Source: JADJSS01 sp046329815 (lineage in GTDB: Bacteria; Bacteroidota; Bacteroidia; Chitinophagales; JADIYW01). From it: a stretch of 64,000 nucleotides of DNA. A program made the translations under genes and the position numbers. Within the stretch, counting starts at the first letter, position 1. Each line of letters begins with the position of its first letter. The notes under the pieces are model-generated. The model searched no databases. It saw nothing but the letters and a program-made list of their open reading frames with translations, and was not told where the DNA came from. This document shows, piece by piece, positions 16,439 to 26,138 of this stretch. The stretch lies in assembly GCA_046329815.1 (NCBI GenBank), contig JAXLTY010000001.1, positions 620,001 through 684,000 on the forward strand. The letters run 5' to 3'.

Positions 16439-17071
16439 ATCATAAAACTGCCACAGCAAAACTGCTGATTTTGCTGACTGTAATTTTTTGTCAATTCTTT
16501 CCATCAAACTATTATTTATCGCAGGGCAACCCCATCCTTCAGGCGTACCATCCGGATAGACTTCTCCTTCAGGAACATCGTTCCATGAATGTAAAACAAT
16601 TGTTCGTTTATATGCATTGTTATTCGTTGCTTCCAAACCATACAAAAAATAGTTTACATGAATTCCCCATTGACTATAGTTTCGCTGACCAATTTTAAAT
16701 TTTCCAAGTGACGTACAATGACTGCCATCTTTATTGCTGAATGAAGAATTATATTTTGACGATGTCTTGCCCCAAGGATTAGCACCGCAACCATGACTTA
16801 CCATTCCTGAATCTAATATTGATTTAGTTTGGAAATCAAAAAGGAAAAATCGAATTTTCCCGGAATGCATTTTCATGTCTGCTAATAAACAGAAAGTAGT
16901 ATCCATTTTATTTTTCTTACAAAACAGAAACGCAGAATCTGCTTTTTGTAACAGTATAGTTCTGCGACTCACTCCATTTTCAATAACAGAATCAGGTTCA
17001 TTGTATTTACAAGATGCCAATAAATTGGACACTGCACAGCAAAATAAAATAGAAAATAATTTGGATTGCAT
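16436..17071 (-). CDS. Murein L,D-transpeptidase catalytic-domain lipoprotein (YkuD_2 type)
   Basis: 211 residues. SPII signal with lipobox LLASC, so anchored in an envelope membrane. SHGCGANPWGKT, the SLGKFKIGQ segment, NAYKRTIVLHSW and PEGWGCPAI are the conserved blocks of the PF13645-type family, with His in HSW and Cys in GCPA as probable catalytic residues. It would act on peptidoglycan stems. Its 3' end abuts the shared terminator at 16405-16438. A second, YkuD-class transpeptidase is encoded at 29795. Confidence 0.85.
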   Translation of the reverse strand: MQSKLFSILFCCAVSNLLASCKYNEPDSVIENGVSRRTILLQKADSAFLFCKKNKMDTTFCLLADMKMHSGKIRFFLFDFQTKSILDSGMVSHGCGANPWGKTSSKYNSSFSNKDGSHCTSLGKFKIGQRNYSQWGIHVNYFLYGLEATNNNAYKRTIVLHSWNDVPEGEVYPDGTPEGWGCPAINNSLMERIDKKLQSAKSAVLLWQFYD

Positions 17072-17147
17072 TTCAATTACAATTCTAAAAATTAGAATAC
17101 TTATTGAAGTATTAAAATTATTATTTTATGTTAACGAACAACAAAAA

Positions 17148-18356
17148 TCACAACGCATGTTTTGGTGTTTCCATATTCTTGATGTCATCAATGTATGCTT
17201 GTTTTACAGCAGCAGCTACATTTTTAGCAACATTCATATCTAAAGTAGAAGGAACAATATTATCACGGCTCAAATCGGTTACGCAGTCTGCAATTGCATA
17301 CGCAGCAGCTACTTTCATGCGAGCAGTGATACGTCGTGCTTTGATATCAAGCGCACCACGAAAAATTCCTGGAAACGCCAATACATTATTGATTTGATTC
17401 GGCACATCGCTTCTGCCGGTGCCCACTACACCGGCTCCACCTTTGTATGCTTTTTCCGGTGTGATCTCAGGATTTGGATTTGCCAGCGCAAAAATAATCG
17501 GCTCTGCATTCATCGTTTGTATATCTGTTGTTGACAACAAATCGCCTTGACTTACACCAATAAATACATCTGCACCACGCAACGCATCTTTCAATGTTCC
17601 TTTGACATTTTCGCGATTAGAATATTTCAGAATTTCGCGTTTGAAATCATTCAGATCAGAACGGTCTTTATGGATAATGCCTTTCGTATCACACATCACA
17701 ATTTGTTTTACCGAAGTACAAAAACTATTGTCAACATCGTGGCACATCAGCAATTTTGATATTGCCAAGCCGGCAGCACCTGCACCATTAATCACTACAT
17801 TCAAATCTGCTATATTTTTTTTCAGTAATTTACATGCATTGATAATTCCAGCTAAAACTACAATCGCAGTTCCGTGCTGATCATCGTGAAACACTGGAAT
17901 ACCTAAGGTTTGCAGGCGTTCTTCAATCTCAAAGCAACGCGGCGACGAAATATCTTCCAAATTAATACCGCCAAAAACAGGTGCGATATTGCGAATAGTT
18001 TGGATAATTTCTTCTGTATTTTGTGTTGCTAAACAAATCGGAAATGCATCTACATTTGCAAATTTTTTAAACAACATGGCTTTGCCTTCCATTACCGGAA
18101 TCGCCGCTTCCGGACCCAAATTTCCTAAACCTAAGATAGCAGAACCGTCTGTAACGACAGCCACACAATTTCCTTTGATCGTTAAATCCCAAACTTTTTC
18201 TTCATCGTTTGCAATTTGGCGAACCGGCTCGGCAACACCTGGCGAATAGCATAGTGTCAGATCTTTTTTAGACTTTAAATCTGTTTTTAAAGAAATAGAT
18301 ATTTTGCCTTGCAGTTTCTGATGCAACTCTAACGATTCTCTGGAATAATCTTTCAT
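17148..18356 (-). CDS. NAD(P)-dependent malic enzyme, short form
   Basis: 402 residues. LCYSPGVAEPV and VVTDGSAILGLGNLGP (malate site, catalytic Tyr/Lys region), FGGINLEDIS, FHDDQHGTA (metal site) and the nucleotide motif GAGAAGLAIS are present. It decarboxylates malate to pyruvate. The C-terminal phosphotransacetylase-like domain found in many MaeB proteins is absent, so this is the short, catalytic-only version. Malate dehydrogenase is encoded elsewhere in the window (46419). Confidence 0.9.
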   Translation of the reverse strand: MKDYSRESLELHQKLQGKISISLKTDLKSKKDLTLCYSPGVAEPVRQIANDEEKVWDLTIKGNCVAVVTDGSAILGLGNLGPEAAIPVMEGKAMLFKKFANVDAFPICLATQNTEEIIQTIRNIAPVFGGINLEDISSPRCFEIEERLQTLGIPVFHDDQHGTAIVVLAGIINACKLLKKNIADLNVVINGAGAAGLAISKLLMCHDVDNSFCTSVKQIVMCDTKGIIHKDRSDLNDFKREILKYSNRENVKGTLKDALRGADVFIGVSQGDLLSTTDIQTMNAEPIIFALANPNPEITPEKAYKGGAGVVGTGRSDVPNQINNVLAFPGIFRGALDIKARRITARMKVAAAYAIADCVTDLSRDNIVPSTLDMNVAKNVAAAVKQAYIDDIKNMETPKHAL

Positions 18357-18476
18357 GCTTAAATTATAGGATTGTAAAATTATTGAATAGTAGATTGCAA
18401 TATACTTAGATTAAGAGAACTAATTATTTAATTATTGTTATTGTATGGATGTTTAATGAAAAATTAAAAAGCAATA

Positions 18477-19223
18477 TTATTGAATCCGCTCGAGTAATTC
18501 GTCTTTTTTACTGCGTGCAACTGCCAGTTCCATTCGATTTGCCATAAAAACAAAAATATTGTTTTCATGTCTGACTATGTTTTCAATTTTATCTAAATTG
18601 ATGATATTGGATTGGTGAATACGTATAAACTGTTTAAAATTAGATAGAATCTGTTCAATCTCTTTTAGTGTTTTTGCAACTGTAATTCGTTTATTATTTT
18701 CTAAATATACATCTGTATAGTTACTGTGCGCCACGCAACATATTAATTCATCTAAATAAATGACATGCAATTTCTCTAATGTCGGCAATAAAAAACGTTC
18801 TCTGATTTCTGTTTGTTTTTTAAGCTGCTCATCTAAAACTTTATATTGCAGTAACCTGAAATTTTCATCAATTTTTTTGGCTGCTTTTTCTAAAGCTGCT
18901 GCTACGCTGTTTTTTATAACCGGTTTTAAAATATAAGCTAACGCACTGCATTCAATAGCTTTTAATGCAAACTGATTGTAAGCCGTACAGAATATGATTT
19001 CCGGATGATGTTTATCTAATTGTTGAATCAAATCAAATCCGGTTCCGTCAGGCATTTCTATATCTAAGAATATAACATCCGGTTTTGTAGTTTCGATGAG
19101 TTGAATTCCTGCATGTACATTTTCTGCTTCGCCAACAATTTTTATAGAAGCATCAATCTGATGAATTAAATAAATCAGAATATCGCGGTTGCTTTTTTCA
19201 TCGTCAATAATGCAGATGTTCAT
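18477..19223 (-). CDS. LytTR-type response regulator
   Basis: 248 residues. CheY receiver (1-120) with phosphoacceptor D54 in IFLDIEMPDG, then a LytTR DNA-binding domain (about 145-245) with FIRIHQSNIINLDKI. LytTR proteins bind pairs of short direct repeats about two helical turns apart. It follows its kinase gene by 5 bases. Two promoters upstream of secreted-protein genes in the same island (27.1 and 28.3 kb) carry just such paired direct repeats at 20-bp period, making it the best candidate regulator. Confidence 0.92.
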   Translation of the reverse strand: MNICIIDDEKSNRDILIYLIHQIDASIKIVGEAENVHAGIQLIETTKPDVIFLDIEMPDGTGFDLIQQLDKHHPEIIFCTAYNQFALKAIECSALAYILKPVIKNSVAAALEKAAKKIDENFRLLQYKVLDEQLKKQTEIRERFLLPTLEKLHVIYLDELICCVAHSNYTDVYLENNKRITVAKTLKEIEQILSNFKQFIRIHQSNIINLDKIENIVRHENNIFVFMANRMELAVARSKKDELLERIQ

Positions 19224-19228
19224 GTTAC

Positions 19229-21271
19229 TTATATTACCGGTAAATAAATAGTTACTTTTGTGCCAATTGCCTTATTCTGCTCGTTGATCAAATCTTCTAT
19301 CATCAAAGCAGACTTTTGTTCCTTGTTTGCCAGGTTGAGCAGGTCAATTCTATTTTGTATAATATGTATTGCGACTGAACGGTTATTGGCGGAACGATAA
19401 CGAAGTTTGTTTTCCATGGCAAGCTCTCTTCCGATTCCATTGTCTTCTACTTCTATGCATACCATTTGATTGTGCATAGCAAAACGAACGTCGATTTTGC
19501 CTTTGTAATTAATGAACTTAAAGCCGTGCAATAATGCATTTTCTAAAAATGGCTGCACCATCATTGTTGGAATTTTTACAAAATCAATAGAAATACTTTC
19601 GTCTATAAAAATTTCAAAATCAAAACTATGGTTGGTTCGTTCCTGTTCCAGTTTTAAATACGATTGCAGTAATTTTATTTCATCTTCTATTAAAATATCT
19701 GTTTGTAAAGATTGCTCTAACACTATTCTAATCAACGATGCAAAATCGTGGAGCATTTGTGATGCCTTATCGGTTTGTTTCGTAATAATCAGATGCTGAA
19801 TAGAATTCATACAATTAAAAATAAAATGCGGATTCATTTGTGCTGACAATGCCTGTAATTGTATTTCTAATTTTTCTTTTTCATATGTTTGTATGAGTGC
19901 TTGTCTTTTCTGTTCCTCAATAAAAATATTTTGCTTCTCAATTTCTGAAACACGTTCTTTTACTTTGTCTTCCAGTTTATTGTTTTCATTTTTTATAAAT
20001 TCTTCGTTATGCTGTAATTCAAGGATTAACTTATCTTGCAACATTTCAGTTTTTAAGTATGAATCTCTGATGCGTAAACCTAATGCGATAGAAAAAACGA
20101 TTAACTCTAATGCGACACCAAGATATAGGCCATTTATAGCTACCAATAAGTCTTTTACTGGATAATCTGTTTTTTGAAAAGTGGTAAAAATAGTAAAAAC
20201 AGTATAGATTAAGCTACCCAATAAAATCATATTTTGGAAAGTAGTTTTGTTTTTTAATCGAATGGAATAGATAAGTATTATTAAACTAAAAAAGAAGATT
20301 GGAAAGCGATAGACAGTATAAACAAACGGTTCAAAATAGAAAGATAATTTAAACAGGTATGAAACTACTATAAGCAAAATATACATTAATGAAATTATCC
20401 TTAATGCTTCTACAGAAAAAAACAATACTTTTTGTTTTTTATTAATTTCAAATGCTTGCTTATAAAATATACTATAAAACACAATCATTAATCCTTTGGT
20501 GCATTCATCAAACCAACTACTGCCAATGATATTGAACATCATCATGTTTTTTGCAAATACATATTGTGCCATGTACAATACTTGAAAAAACGTAAAAAAT
20601 AAATAGAGTGCATAGCTTAAATAAATTTTATCTTTCAGATTGATGTATGCTAAGCCATAGAATAGAAACAGGATAAAAACCATGCCTAATAAAAAAAGCA
20701 TCAACGACAAAAAACCAATATTTTCTTTGTATGTATTTCCGTCATACTCAGGAAACAGGTAAATATTACTGTAATTAAATACTTGATTTTTATTCAGAAA
20801 ATAATCTTTAAATGAAATGGGTTGATGAATTAAATAAGCATGCATATTGGTATGCGGCAAACTTTTTATTTCAAAAAATTGCTTATTATAAATTATCGAA
20901 TTTGATTTTTTTAGTTTTATTTTGTTATTTTCAACAGTATCTATTTCGCCAATACTACAGTAACGATTTAATGTTGCATAAAACTTTAAATGCACTGTAG
21001 AATCTGATGTATTAGTATAATTTATTAACGTAATTACCTTTTTATTCAGCCGATAAGAAGCTGCATCATACGGTTTTTCTATATAAAAAGTATCTTTTTC
21101 TTGAACTCCAAAATACGATTGAAAATTATCGTACACCGTATCTAAACATGTATGTGATTCAGGAAGTTTTTTTACATGATATTCATTCGTGACAATATTA
21201 GATGCTGTTGCAGTATTCATTACAAAGCAACCTGTAATTATGAAAACAATAAGTGTTTTAATGCACATCAT
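19229..21271 (-). CDS. 7TMR-DISM sensor histidine kinase (LytS/His_kinase family)
   Basis: 680 residues. Signal peptide, extracellular beta-rich sensor (about 30-185, 7TMR-DISMED2 style), seven membrane helices (about 190-400), a coiled coil (405-470), then the His_kinase domain with MNPHFIFNCMNSIQ near residue 475 and the ATPase motifs FLENALLHG and EDNGIGR. It autophosphorylates on the His of PHFIFN and passes phosphate to the LytTR regulator encoded next. A TATTTTTA box lies 5 bp before the start, suggesting a very short leader. The ligand is unknown; DISM sensor domains often bind carbohydrates or small molecules. Confidence 0.9.
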   Translation of the reverse strand: MMCIKTLIVFIITGCFVMNTATASNIVTNEYHVKKLPESHTCLDTVYDNFQSYFGVQEKDTFYIEKPYDAASYRLNKKVITLINYTNTSDSTVHLKFYATLNRYCSIGEIDTVENNKIKLKKSNSIIYNKQFFEIKSLPHTNMHAYLIHQPISFKDYFLNKNQVFNYSNIYLFPEYDGNTYKENIGFLSLMLFLLGMVFILFLFYGLAYINLKDKIYLSYALYLFFTFFQVLYMAQYVFAKNMMMFNIIGSSWFDECTKGLMIVFYSIFYKQAFEINKKQKVLFFSVEALRIISLMYILLIVVSYLFKLSFYFEPFVYTVYRFPIFFFSLIILIYSIRLKNKTTFQNMILLGSLIYTVFTIFTTFQKTDYPVKDLLVAINGLYLGVALELIVFSIALGLRIRDSYLKTEMLQDKLILELQHNEEFIKNENNKLEDKVKERVSEIEKQNIFIEEQKRQALIQTYEKEKLEIQLQALSAQMNPHFIFNCMNSIQHLIITKQTDKASQMLHDFASLIRIVLEQSLQTDILIEDEIKLLQSYLKLEQERTNHSFDFEIFIDESISIDFVKIPTMMVQPFLENALLHGFKFINYKGKIDVRFAMHNQMVCIEVEDNGIGRELAMENKLRYRSANNRSVAIHIIQNRIDLLNLANKEQKSALMIEDLINEQNKAIGTKVTIYLPVI

Positions 21272-21324
21272 GTAATTAAAAATACTATTTATTTATTGAA
21301 TCTATTTTATTAAACCTTTTCAGG

Positions 21325-21849
21325 TTAGCTAAAAAAATTCGGATTATCTTTTTGTGCTATTATTTTATCTAATTGAACCAGCCACTTAGATTTTTGATGC
21401 GTTTGCCAATCTAATGGAATATCAAATTTATACAGCTCGTTGTTTTTAGTAATTAGTGTAGTATAACCATGTGTGGTAACGGTTGAATGATTTTGATTTT
21501 GCACTACTTTTCCGGCAAAATGATAGGTATTTAGTTGTGCCAAAGGCAATTGCCAGTAACTATTTTTATCAATAAAAAGTGCCATTAAACTCGAGCCGAT
21601 TATAGGAATCAAATCGAGCCAATTATATTTGTATTTAAAGAAAATAATGCGTTGATTGGTTAGATAAATCAATCCTTTAGTGAAATCGTTTTTATCATTC
21701 TGTTGCAATACAACAACATCAACTTCAACCTCAATAATTTCTTCATTGGATTGTTTCTCGAAGATGAATTTATCTCTGATTTTATCAGAGAAAACGGCTA
21801 TCACGATAGCAAGAATTGGAAGAATAATAAATAATAGAATGAGTGCCAT
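21325..21849 (-). CDS. Membrane-anchored protein with GRAM/PH-like domain, unknown function
   Basis: 174 residues with one N-terminal membrane helix (1-20) followed by a short charged linker and a beta-rich domain. KGLIYLTNQRIIFFKYKYN has the pattern of GRAM/PH-like lipid- or peptide-binding domains (LTNQRLIF). The rest is hydrophilic. It follows the lipoprotein gene 21856-22437 by 6 bases and is probably its operon partner. No enzymatic motif was seen. Confidence 0.6.
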   Translation of the reverse strand: MALILLFIILPILAIVIAVFSDKIRDKFIFEKQSNEEIIEVEVDVVVLQQNDKNDFTKGLIYLTNQRIIFFKYKYNWLDLIPIIGSSLMALFIDKNSYWQLPLAQLNTYHFAGKVVQNQNHSTVTTHGYTTLITKNNELYKFDIPLDWQTHQKSKWLVQLDKIIAQKDNPNFFS

Positions 21850-21855
21850 GGTGAT

Positions 21856-22437
21856 TTACTTTTGACCTGCTTTTATTGGTGTATCAGCAATTTTTTGAAA
21901 AGCGTATTCTCTTACTTCCAGTTTGTTTCCATTATTGCTGATATTTATTTTCATCCAACCGTAATAATAACCACCACCACTATTTTTTTTGCGCATCGCA
22001 ATATATTGGTCGCCGATATCTGCAGAGCCGTATTGGTAAGCAGTAGCACCATCTATAAAGTCGGTATATAACAATTGAGGATTATCATTCCAATCCGAAT
22101 CAATTGGTTTAATGAACTCGTCTTTTGCTTTTGTTTTTACAATATTAAATCCATATGTAGTTGATTGTTTCAAAACCTGATACTTAGTATCATATACTCT
22201 TATATCAACAAGATGTTGATTTGGATCGTTATTTGGATGAGAAATTACAAACTCAAAATCTTGCAGGACTTCACCGTCTATAAATAAATCTTTGGCTGCT
22301 ATTAGCGTCAAATCTGTGGTTTCGACAGAAAAATCTATAACAACATCATCAATCTCAGGATTATTTGCTTCTTCTTTCTTGCACGCTATTATTGAAATAA
22401 CAAGTAAAAGAATTGAAATGAAATATAATTTTTTCAT
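21856..22437 (-). CDS. Lipoprotein, YGWMK-type, paralogue of the next upstream gene
   Basis: 193 residues from ATG 22437 (MKKLYFISILL) with lipobox SIIACKK; a longer frame upstream would put the signal peptide internally and is rejected. The C-terminus YYYGWMKINIS...EYAFQKIADTPIKAGQK matches, motif by motif, that of the 22549-23118 protein. The mid-part has beta-strand character. Such YGWMK/EYA endings are found in secreted Bacteroidota proteins that report a value as an object property; no function is known. Confidence 0.7.
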   Translation of the reverse strand: MKKLYFISILLLVISIIACKKEEANNPEIDDVVIDFSVETTDLTLIAAKDLFIDGEVLQDFEFVISHPNNDPNQHLVDIRVYDTKYQVLKQSTTYGFNIVKTKAKDEFIKPIDSDWNDNPQLLYTDFIDGATAYQYGSADIGDQYIAMRKKNSGGGYYYGWMKINISNNGNKLEVREYAFQKIADTPIKAGQK

Positions 22438-22532
22438 CTGTTTAAATTTTATTGTATTTAGTTGTGCAGATGGAATTCGCATATTAAGCATTTTGTTTGT
22501 GAGCAAATTTACTCATGCTCATTTCATGACTG

Positions 22533-22547
22533 AAACTTTTAAAGTTT
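22533..22547. repeat. AAACTTT-T-AAAGTTT palindrome
   Basis: A 15-bp perfect dyad just after the stop codon of the 22549-23118 gene (minus strand). Same core as the palindromes at 2600-2632 and 34512-34528; also a post-stop position, as at 2600. Confidence 0.5.
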
Positions 22548-22548
22548 A

Positions 22549-23118
22549 TTATTTATTTCCGGCTTTTATGGCAGTATCTGCAATGGTTTGCACGGCATAT
22601 TCTTTAATGGTTAACTTATGACCACCTGTTACATTCACTTTCATCCAACCATAAAAAAACGATGCGCCATCTTTTATACGAAAGCCAATCAATTTATCGC
22701 CTTGTTCGTTGATGCCAACCGGATAGCCGCTAACGCCTGCTAAATTGAAATAAAATATTGCTAATGTGGTCCAAGTGCCGGAAGCCGAATTGACAGATGC
22801 ATCTGCTGCAAATACTTTTATTTTATTACTCACAGGCGATTGTGCTTCAACAGAAAATTCGTAATCCGACAATCCATTGATGCCGATATCCGAGTTGTTT
22901 TTATTTAAACTTGGTAAGGTGCTGAATATATTAAAGTCATTCGTTCCATCATCATCTAAATCTATTAACTTACTGTTTGAGTTTCCGCTGCTATCGATTG
23001 AAATATTTACGGTATGATCGTCAATATTCGGATCGTTGCTTGCTGTTGTTTCCTTTTTGCAAGAAAAGATAGTGATTGCAACAAGTACAATCAAAGAAAT
23101 TTTTTTATAGTTTTTCAT
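22549..23118 (-). CDS. Lipoprotein, YGWMK-type, paralogue of 21856-22437
   Basis: 189 residues, lipobox IFSCKKE. LDDDGTNDFNIF resembles a calcium-binding D-x-D-x-D loop as in thrombospondin-type or dockerin-like repeats. The C-terminus FFYGWMKVNVTGG...EYAVQTIADTAIKAGNK is shared with the neighbouring gene, so the two arose by tandem duplication and diverged in the middle. Outer-membrane or periplasmic face location is predicted from the signal. Function unknown. Confidence 0.7.
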   Translation of the reverse strand: MKNYKKISLIVLVAITIFSCKKETTASNDPNIDDHTVNISIDSSGNSNSKLIDLDDDGTNDFNIFSTLPSLNKNNSDIGINGLSDYEFSVEAQSPVSNKIKVFAADASVNSASGTWTTLAIFYFNLAGVSGYPVGINEQGDKLIGFRIKDGASFFYGWMKVNVTGGHKLTIKEYAVQTIADTAIKAGNK

Positions 23119-23145
23119 ATATTTATATTTAGATTAAAAGAAATA

Positions 23146-24156
23146 TTATTTCACTACAAAAATAGCGTTTGCTCGTGCGCGATGTTGATATGTAAAATCT
23201 GTAGTAAGATTAAACAGTTTTCCATTTTTCCAATAGCGCGCTAACGATGGTTCGTCATCAATACTTTCATTTCCTACAATATAAACATCATTTTCTTGAA
23301 TAAAAATATCGTTTAATGTAATATTAGCGGTCATTGGATCCTCTAATGTGGCAACAATTCCATTTTTCCAAAAAAACGGTCTTCCTCTTTTTGAGCCAGC
23401 AATATATATATCGTTATTAGAAACAGCAATACAATTGGCATAAGATGTTTCACTACTTACAGTATTTTTAATATTATTTATCCAGTAAGTAGCATTAGTA
23501 GTTCCTCCATCTTCAGTATGATTTCCAACAGAATAAACGGAATCGCCATTTACATAAATATCATTTACTATTGCTCTATTTGTTGAAACTGTAAGTACAT
23601 AAGGTGAATTGTTTTTCCAATACATTGCTACAGAATTACTATTTGATGCAGTTTTAAAGCCACCAATATAAACTATATTATCTTTAACAAAAATGGAAGA
23701 AGAACGCGAATCGTAAGTTCCATCAGTTAATTCTGTTACGATGCCATTTTTCCAATAAACTGCTTTAAATCTTTCGCCTTGTTTTTGTAAAAAACCAGAA
23801 ATATATACATCATTGTTTATTACTTTGATGTCCGTAGCACCAGCATCATAAGTACCATCTGTAAGATTTACGGCAACGCCATTTTTCCAGTATTTCGCTA
23901 TAGATTTTGCATTTTTATAAGAAGTTCCTACAACATACACATCATTGCCTACTACAGCAATACCAGTTGCTATTTCGTTACCTGTTCCATCTGATAAGTT
24001 TACACCGATACCATTTTTCCAGTATTTTACAACTTGATAACCGTTTACATATTCATATCCTGCTACATAAATATCGGGTGCATTTATTTTATCTTTTTTA
24101 CAAGAAAAAAGAATAATGGTAAGAAATAGAATTGTAATATGTTTTGAAACTTTCAT
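23146..24156 (-). CDS. WKNG-repeat lipoprotein, predicted beta-propeller
   Basis: 336 residues from ATG 24156 (MKVSKHITIL), lipobox LFSCKKD. At least seven repeats of about 45 residues follow, each built as (A/K)YWKNG-x(5-8)-L(T/S)DGT-x(10-14)-NDVY(I/V)(V/A/S)G. Regular beta-repeats of this size suggest a seven-bladed propeller displayed at the cell surface. Repeat units are degenerate in the fourth and fifth copies (YWKNNSP, YWINNIK). The gene overlaps nothing and sits 13 bases after the stop of the next upstream gene, consistent with one operon. Ligand unknown. Confidence 0.75.
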   Translation of the reverse strand: MKVSKHITILFLTIILFSCKKDKINAPDIYVAGYEYVNGYQVVKYWKNGIGVNLSDGTGNEIATGIAVVGNDVYVVGTSYKNAKSIAKYWKNGVAVNLTDGTYDAGATDIKVINNDVYISGFLQKQGERFKAVYWKNGIVTELTDGTYDSRSSSIFVKDNIVYIGGFKTASNSNSVAMYWKNNSPYVLTVSTNRAIVNDIYVNGDSVYSVGNHTEDGGTTNATYWINNIKNTVSSETSYANCIAVSNNDIYIAGSKRGRPFFWKNGIVATLEDPMTANITLNDIFIQENDVYIVGNESIDDEPSLARYWKNGKLFNLTTDFTYQHRARANAIFVVK

Positions 24157-24169
24157 GGTAATTATTTGT

Positions 24170-24691
24170 CTATCTATGATATGCATTCGTTTTATTTTTT
24201 TTAGAAACCGGTAATTTATCGGCGATAAATTCTACATTTGCGAATCCATGAAACATATAACTGCTTCTGGCGTCGCCTTCTGCAAAATGGAAATCAATCA
24301 TGTAAATATGGTTTAAATTATCGACACGATATCTGCTTTCTGTGGTATGAAATGTAATACTTTTCAGGGTTTCCCAATGATATAAATTTCCGTTGTTTAC
24401 CAAAACACCTTCACTGCTGATTACCTTTATAATTTTCTTTTTTATAGTATTGATTAACAAAAATACAAACACCGGAAATGCCAATAATACTACACCAAAT
24501 GCAATATATGCGGCTTGGTATTCCTGCGATTTAAAACCGCTCACTAAAATTGAAAATCCTAAGAAAGCGAAAAATGCAAATAAAATTCCACCGGCAACAT
24601 TTCTGGTTGTACTCGATTTTGAATCTTGTAAATGTATTGGCTGCGCTAACCATTGTTGTGCTGTTCGCTTTATTTCTTGTGGATTATTCAT
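24170..24691 (-). CDS. Membrane protein of unknown function
   Basis: 173 residues. A cytoplasmic N-terminus is followed by two membrane helices (about 33-52 and 60-82) and a C-terminal soluble domain of beta strands (ITFHTTESRYRVDNLNHIYMIDFHFAEGD is split by short loops). The two-helix plus beta-domain layout resembles bacterial PH-type membrane proteins, but no family is recognised. Seven bases separate it from the upstream Cys-rich lipoprotein gene, so it belongs to the island operon. Confidence 0.6.
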   Translation of the reverse strand: MNNPQEIKRTAQQWLAQPIHLQDSKSSTTRNVAGGILFAFFAFLGFSILVSGFKSQEYQAAYIAFGVVLLAFPVFVFLLINTIKKKIIKVISSEGVLVNNGNLYHWETLKSITFHTTESRYRVDNLNHIYMIDFHFAEGDARSSYMFHGFANVEFIADKLPVSKKNKTNAYHR

Positions 24692-24698
24692 AAGGAAA

Positions 24699-25334
24699 TT
24701 ATTTTAGCTTTATGGTTAAAGTAGTGTAGTTTCTAAAAAAATCATTTAATGGTGGTACATCTTCAGGTGCTTCCATGGTGAGTGGTGTACTAAATGGAGG
24801 TGCTTTTAGCATGCAAGCTTTACAATTATCCGGAATTGGATTGCATGTACCGCAACATACAATTTTATTATCTTGACCAATACCGCAACAAACACCGGTT
24901 TGTCCGCACACTTCCCAGCCATTGTCATTTTTCCTTGCAGCAATATTGGTTACATTAATATCGAAGATACGATTATTTCCGCCGTTCATTTTCTTAGAAG
25001 TATTTTTAGGTATGGTATCCACTGCTGCAACTACATTTGTTACATCCATTATATTTGCTCTGTAATTTACATGATAATCTAAGCGATAAAGTTTTGCGAT
25101 TACACTGGAATTAGGTCCGTCAGAAAAGGTTAAACCATATTGAATGCTATCAATAAAGCCGGCCAATAAACCATCTTTAGTTACGGTAAATGGCAAAGTG
25201 ATTCCGTTTGGATCCGTAATTGAAAGTTCGTAATAAGTGTTTTCTTTTCCATTGTTTTTACAAGAAAAAATTAATAAAGCAATGGCAACTATGGCAAATC
25301 TTTTTATTGATTCAATTTGATTTTTAAAGTTCAT
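24699..25334 (-). CDS. Cysteine-rich lipoprotein of unknown function
   Basis: 211 residues. Signal peptide with lipobox LIFSCKN. The N-terminal two-thirds is beta-rich; residues about 145-175 contain a cluster of ten cysteines (CGQTGVCCG, CCGTCNPIPDNCKAC), an arrangement suited to several disulphides or metal coordination. The last part has FRNYTTLTIKLK, a terminal strand. No known family recognised. Same-strand neighbours with spacings of 7 and 22 bases suggest co-expression with the island lipoproteins. Confidence 0.65.
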   Translation of the reverse strand: MNFKNQIESIKRFAIVAIALLIFSCKNNGKENTYYELSITDPNGITLPFTVTKDGLLAGFIDSIQYGLTFSDGPNSSVIAKLYRLDYHVNYRANIMDVTNVVAAVDTIPKNTSKKMNGGNNRIFDINVTNIAARKNDNGWEVCGQTGVCCGIGQDNKIVCCGTCNPIPDNCKACMLKAPPFSTPLTMEAPEDVPPLNDFFRNYTTLTIKLK

Positions 25335-25356
25335 TATTTTGGAATTTTAATATTGT

Positions 25357-26127
25357 TTAATAATATGTGAACCGTTCAACATAATCTACCACGCCGGTTT
25401 GTTTTCTTACACGTTTAATTACTCTGTCTAGGTTATCAAATTCGTATTCAAATTTCATAACAACGCTTCCATCTTCGTCATAAAATTCAGACACTAATTG
25501 TTCGTCGAAAAAGGTGCTTCTGATAATTTCGTTATACTTTAACGTGGTAATGCCAAAGTCGTCAAAAAAGGTTAGTCCGAAATTTTTAAGTCCAAGAGTA
25601 TTTTTTTTATTTAAAAATGCTTTAGTGTATTTATCAATAAATGGAGCGCCTGCGCCTGCGCCTAATTTCAAAATATTTACAAATGATGAGCAATTAATAG
25701 CACTATAATACAAAGAATCTTTCTCGTAATTTACAGCACCTGCGCCTAATAAGTTGTAATAAATTCTATAGATAATTTTACCGTTGCCATCATAAGTATA
25801 GTTGTATTCTCCTAATTCCTGACCGTTATAAAAATCTACGGTCTTAACATGTTGATTAAAAGTATTGAAGGTGCATACCGCATATCGTTTATTATCAAAA
25901 AAAGATACTACTGAGTCATTGTTAAAATAGGAAAATGTATATGCATGTCCGCCCCAAACATTATTTTCAATAATTCTATTATTGGAATCATATATTAAGG
26001 TATCTATTTCTGTGCCGTCATTAATAGTCTTAACTAATGGAATGTCGTTTGCATTTTGTTTATCTTTTTTGCAAGCACATATTAAAAGTACAAATGCTGC
26101 AATAATAATTTGTGTTATCTTTTTCAT
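25357..26127 (-). CDS. Lipoprotein with YD-like repeats
   Basis: 256 residues from ATG 26127 (MKKITQIIIAA), lipobox LICACKK. The body has repeated strand motifs such as YDSNNRIIENN, YTYDGNGKIIYR and EYEFDNLDRVIKR, resembling single YD/RHS-type strands spread over a beta sheet. This pattern is found in Bacteroidota lipoproteins that look like shortened RHS shells. Function not established. Eleven bases from the upstream gene. Confidence 0.65.
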   Translation of the reverse strand: MKKITQIIIAAFVLLICACKKDKQNANDIPLVKTINDGTEIDTLIYDSNNRIIENNVWGGHAYTFSYFNNDSVVSFFDNKRYAVCTFNTFNQHVKTVDFYNGQELGEYNYTYDGNGKIIYRIYYNLLGAGAVNYEKDSLYYSAINCSSFVNILKLGAGAGAPFIDKYTKAFLNKKNTLGLKNFGLTFFDDFGITTLKYNEIIRSTFFDEQLVSEFYDEDGSVVMKFEYEFDNLDRVIKRVRKQTGVVDYVERFTYY

Positions 26128-26138
26128 TTGTGTATTTT

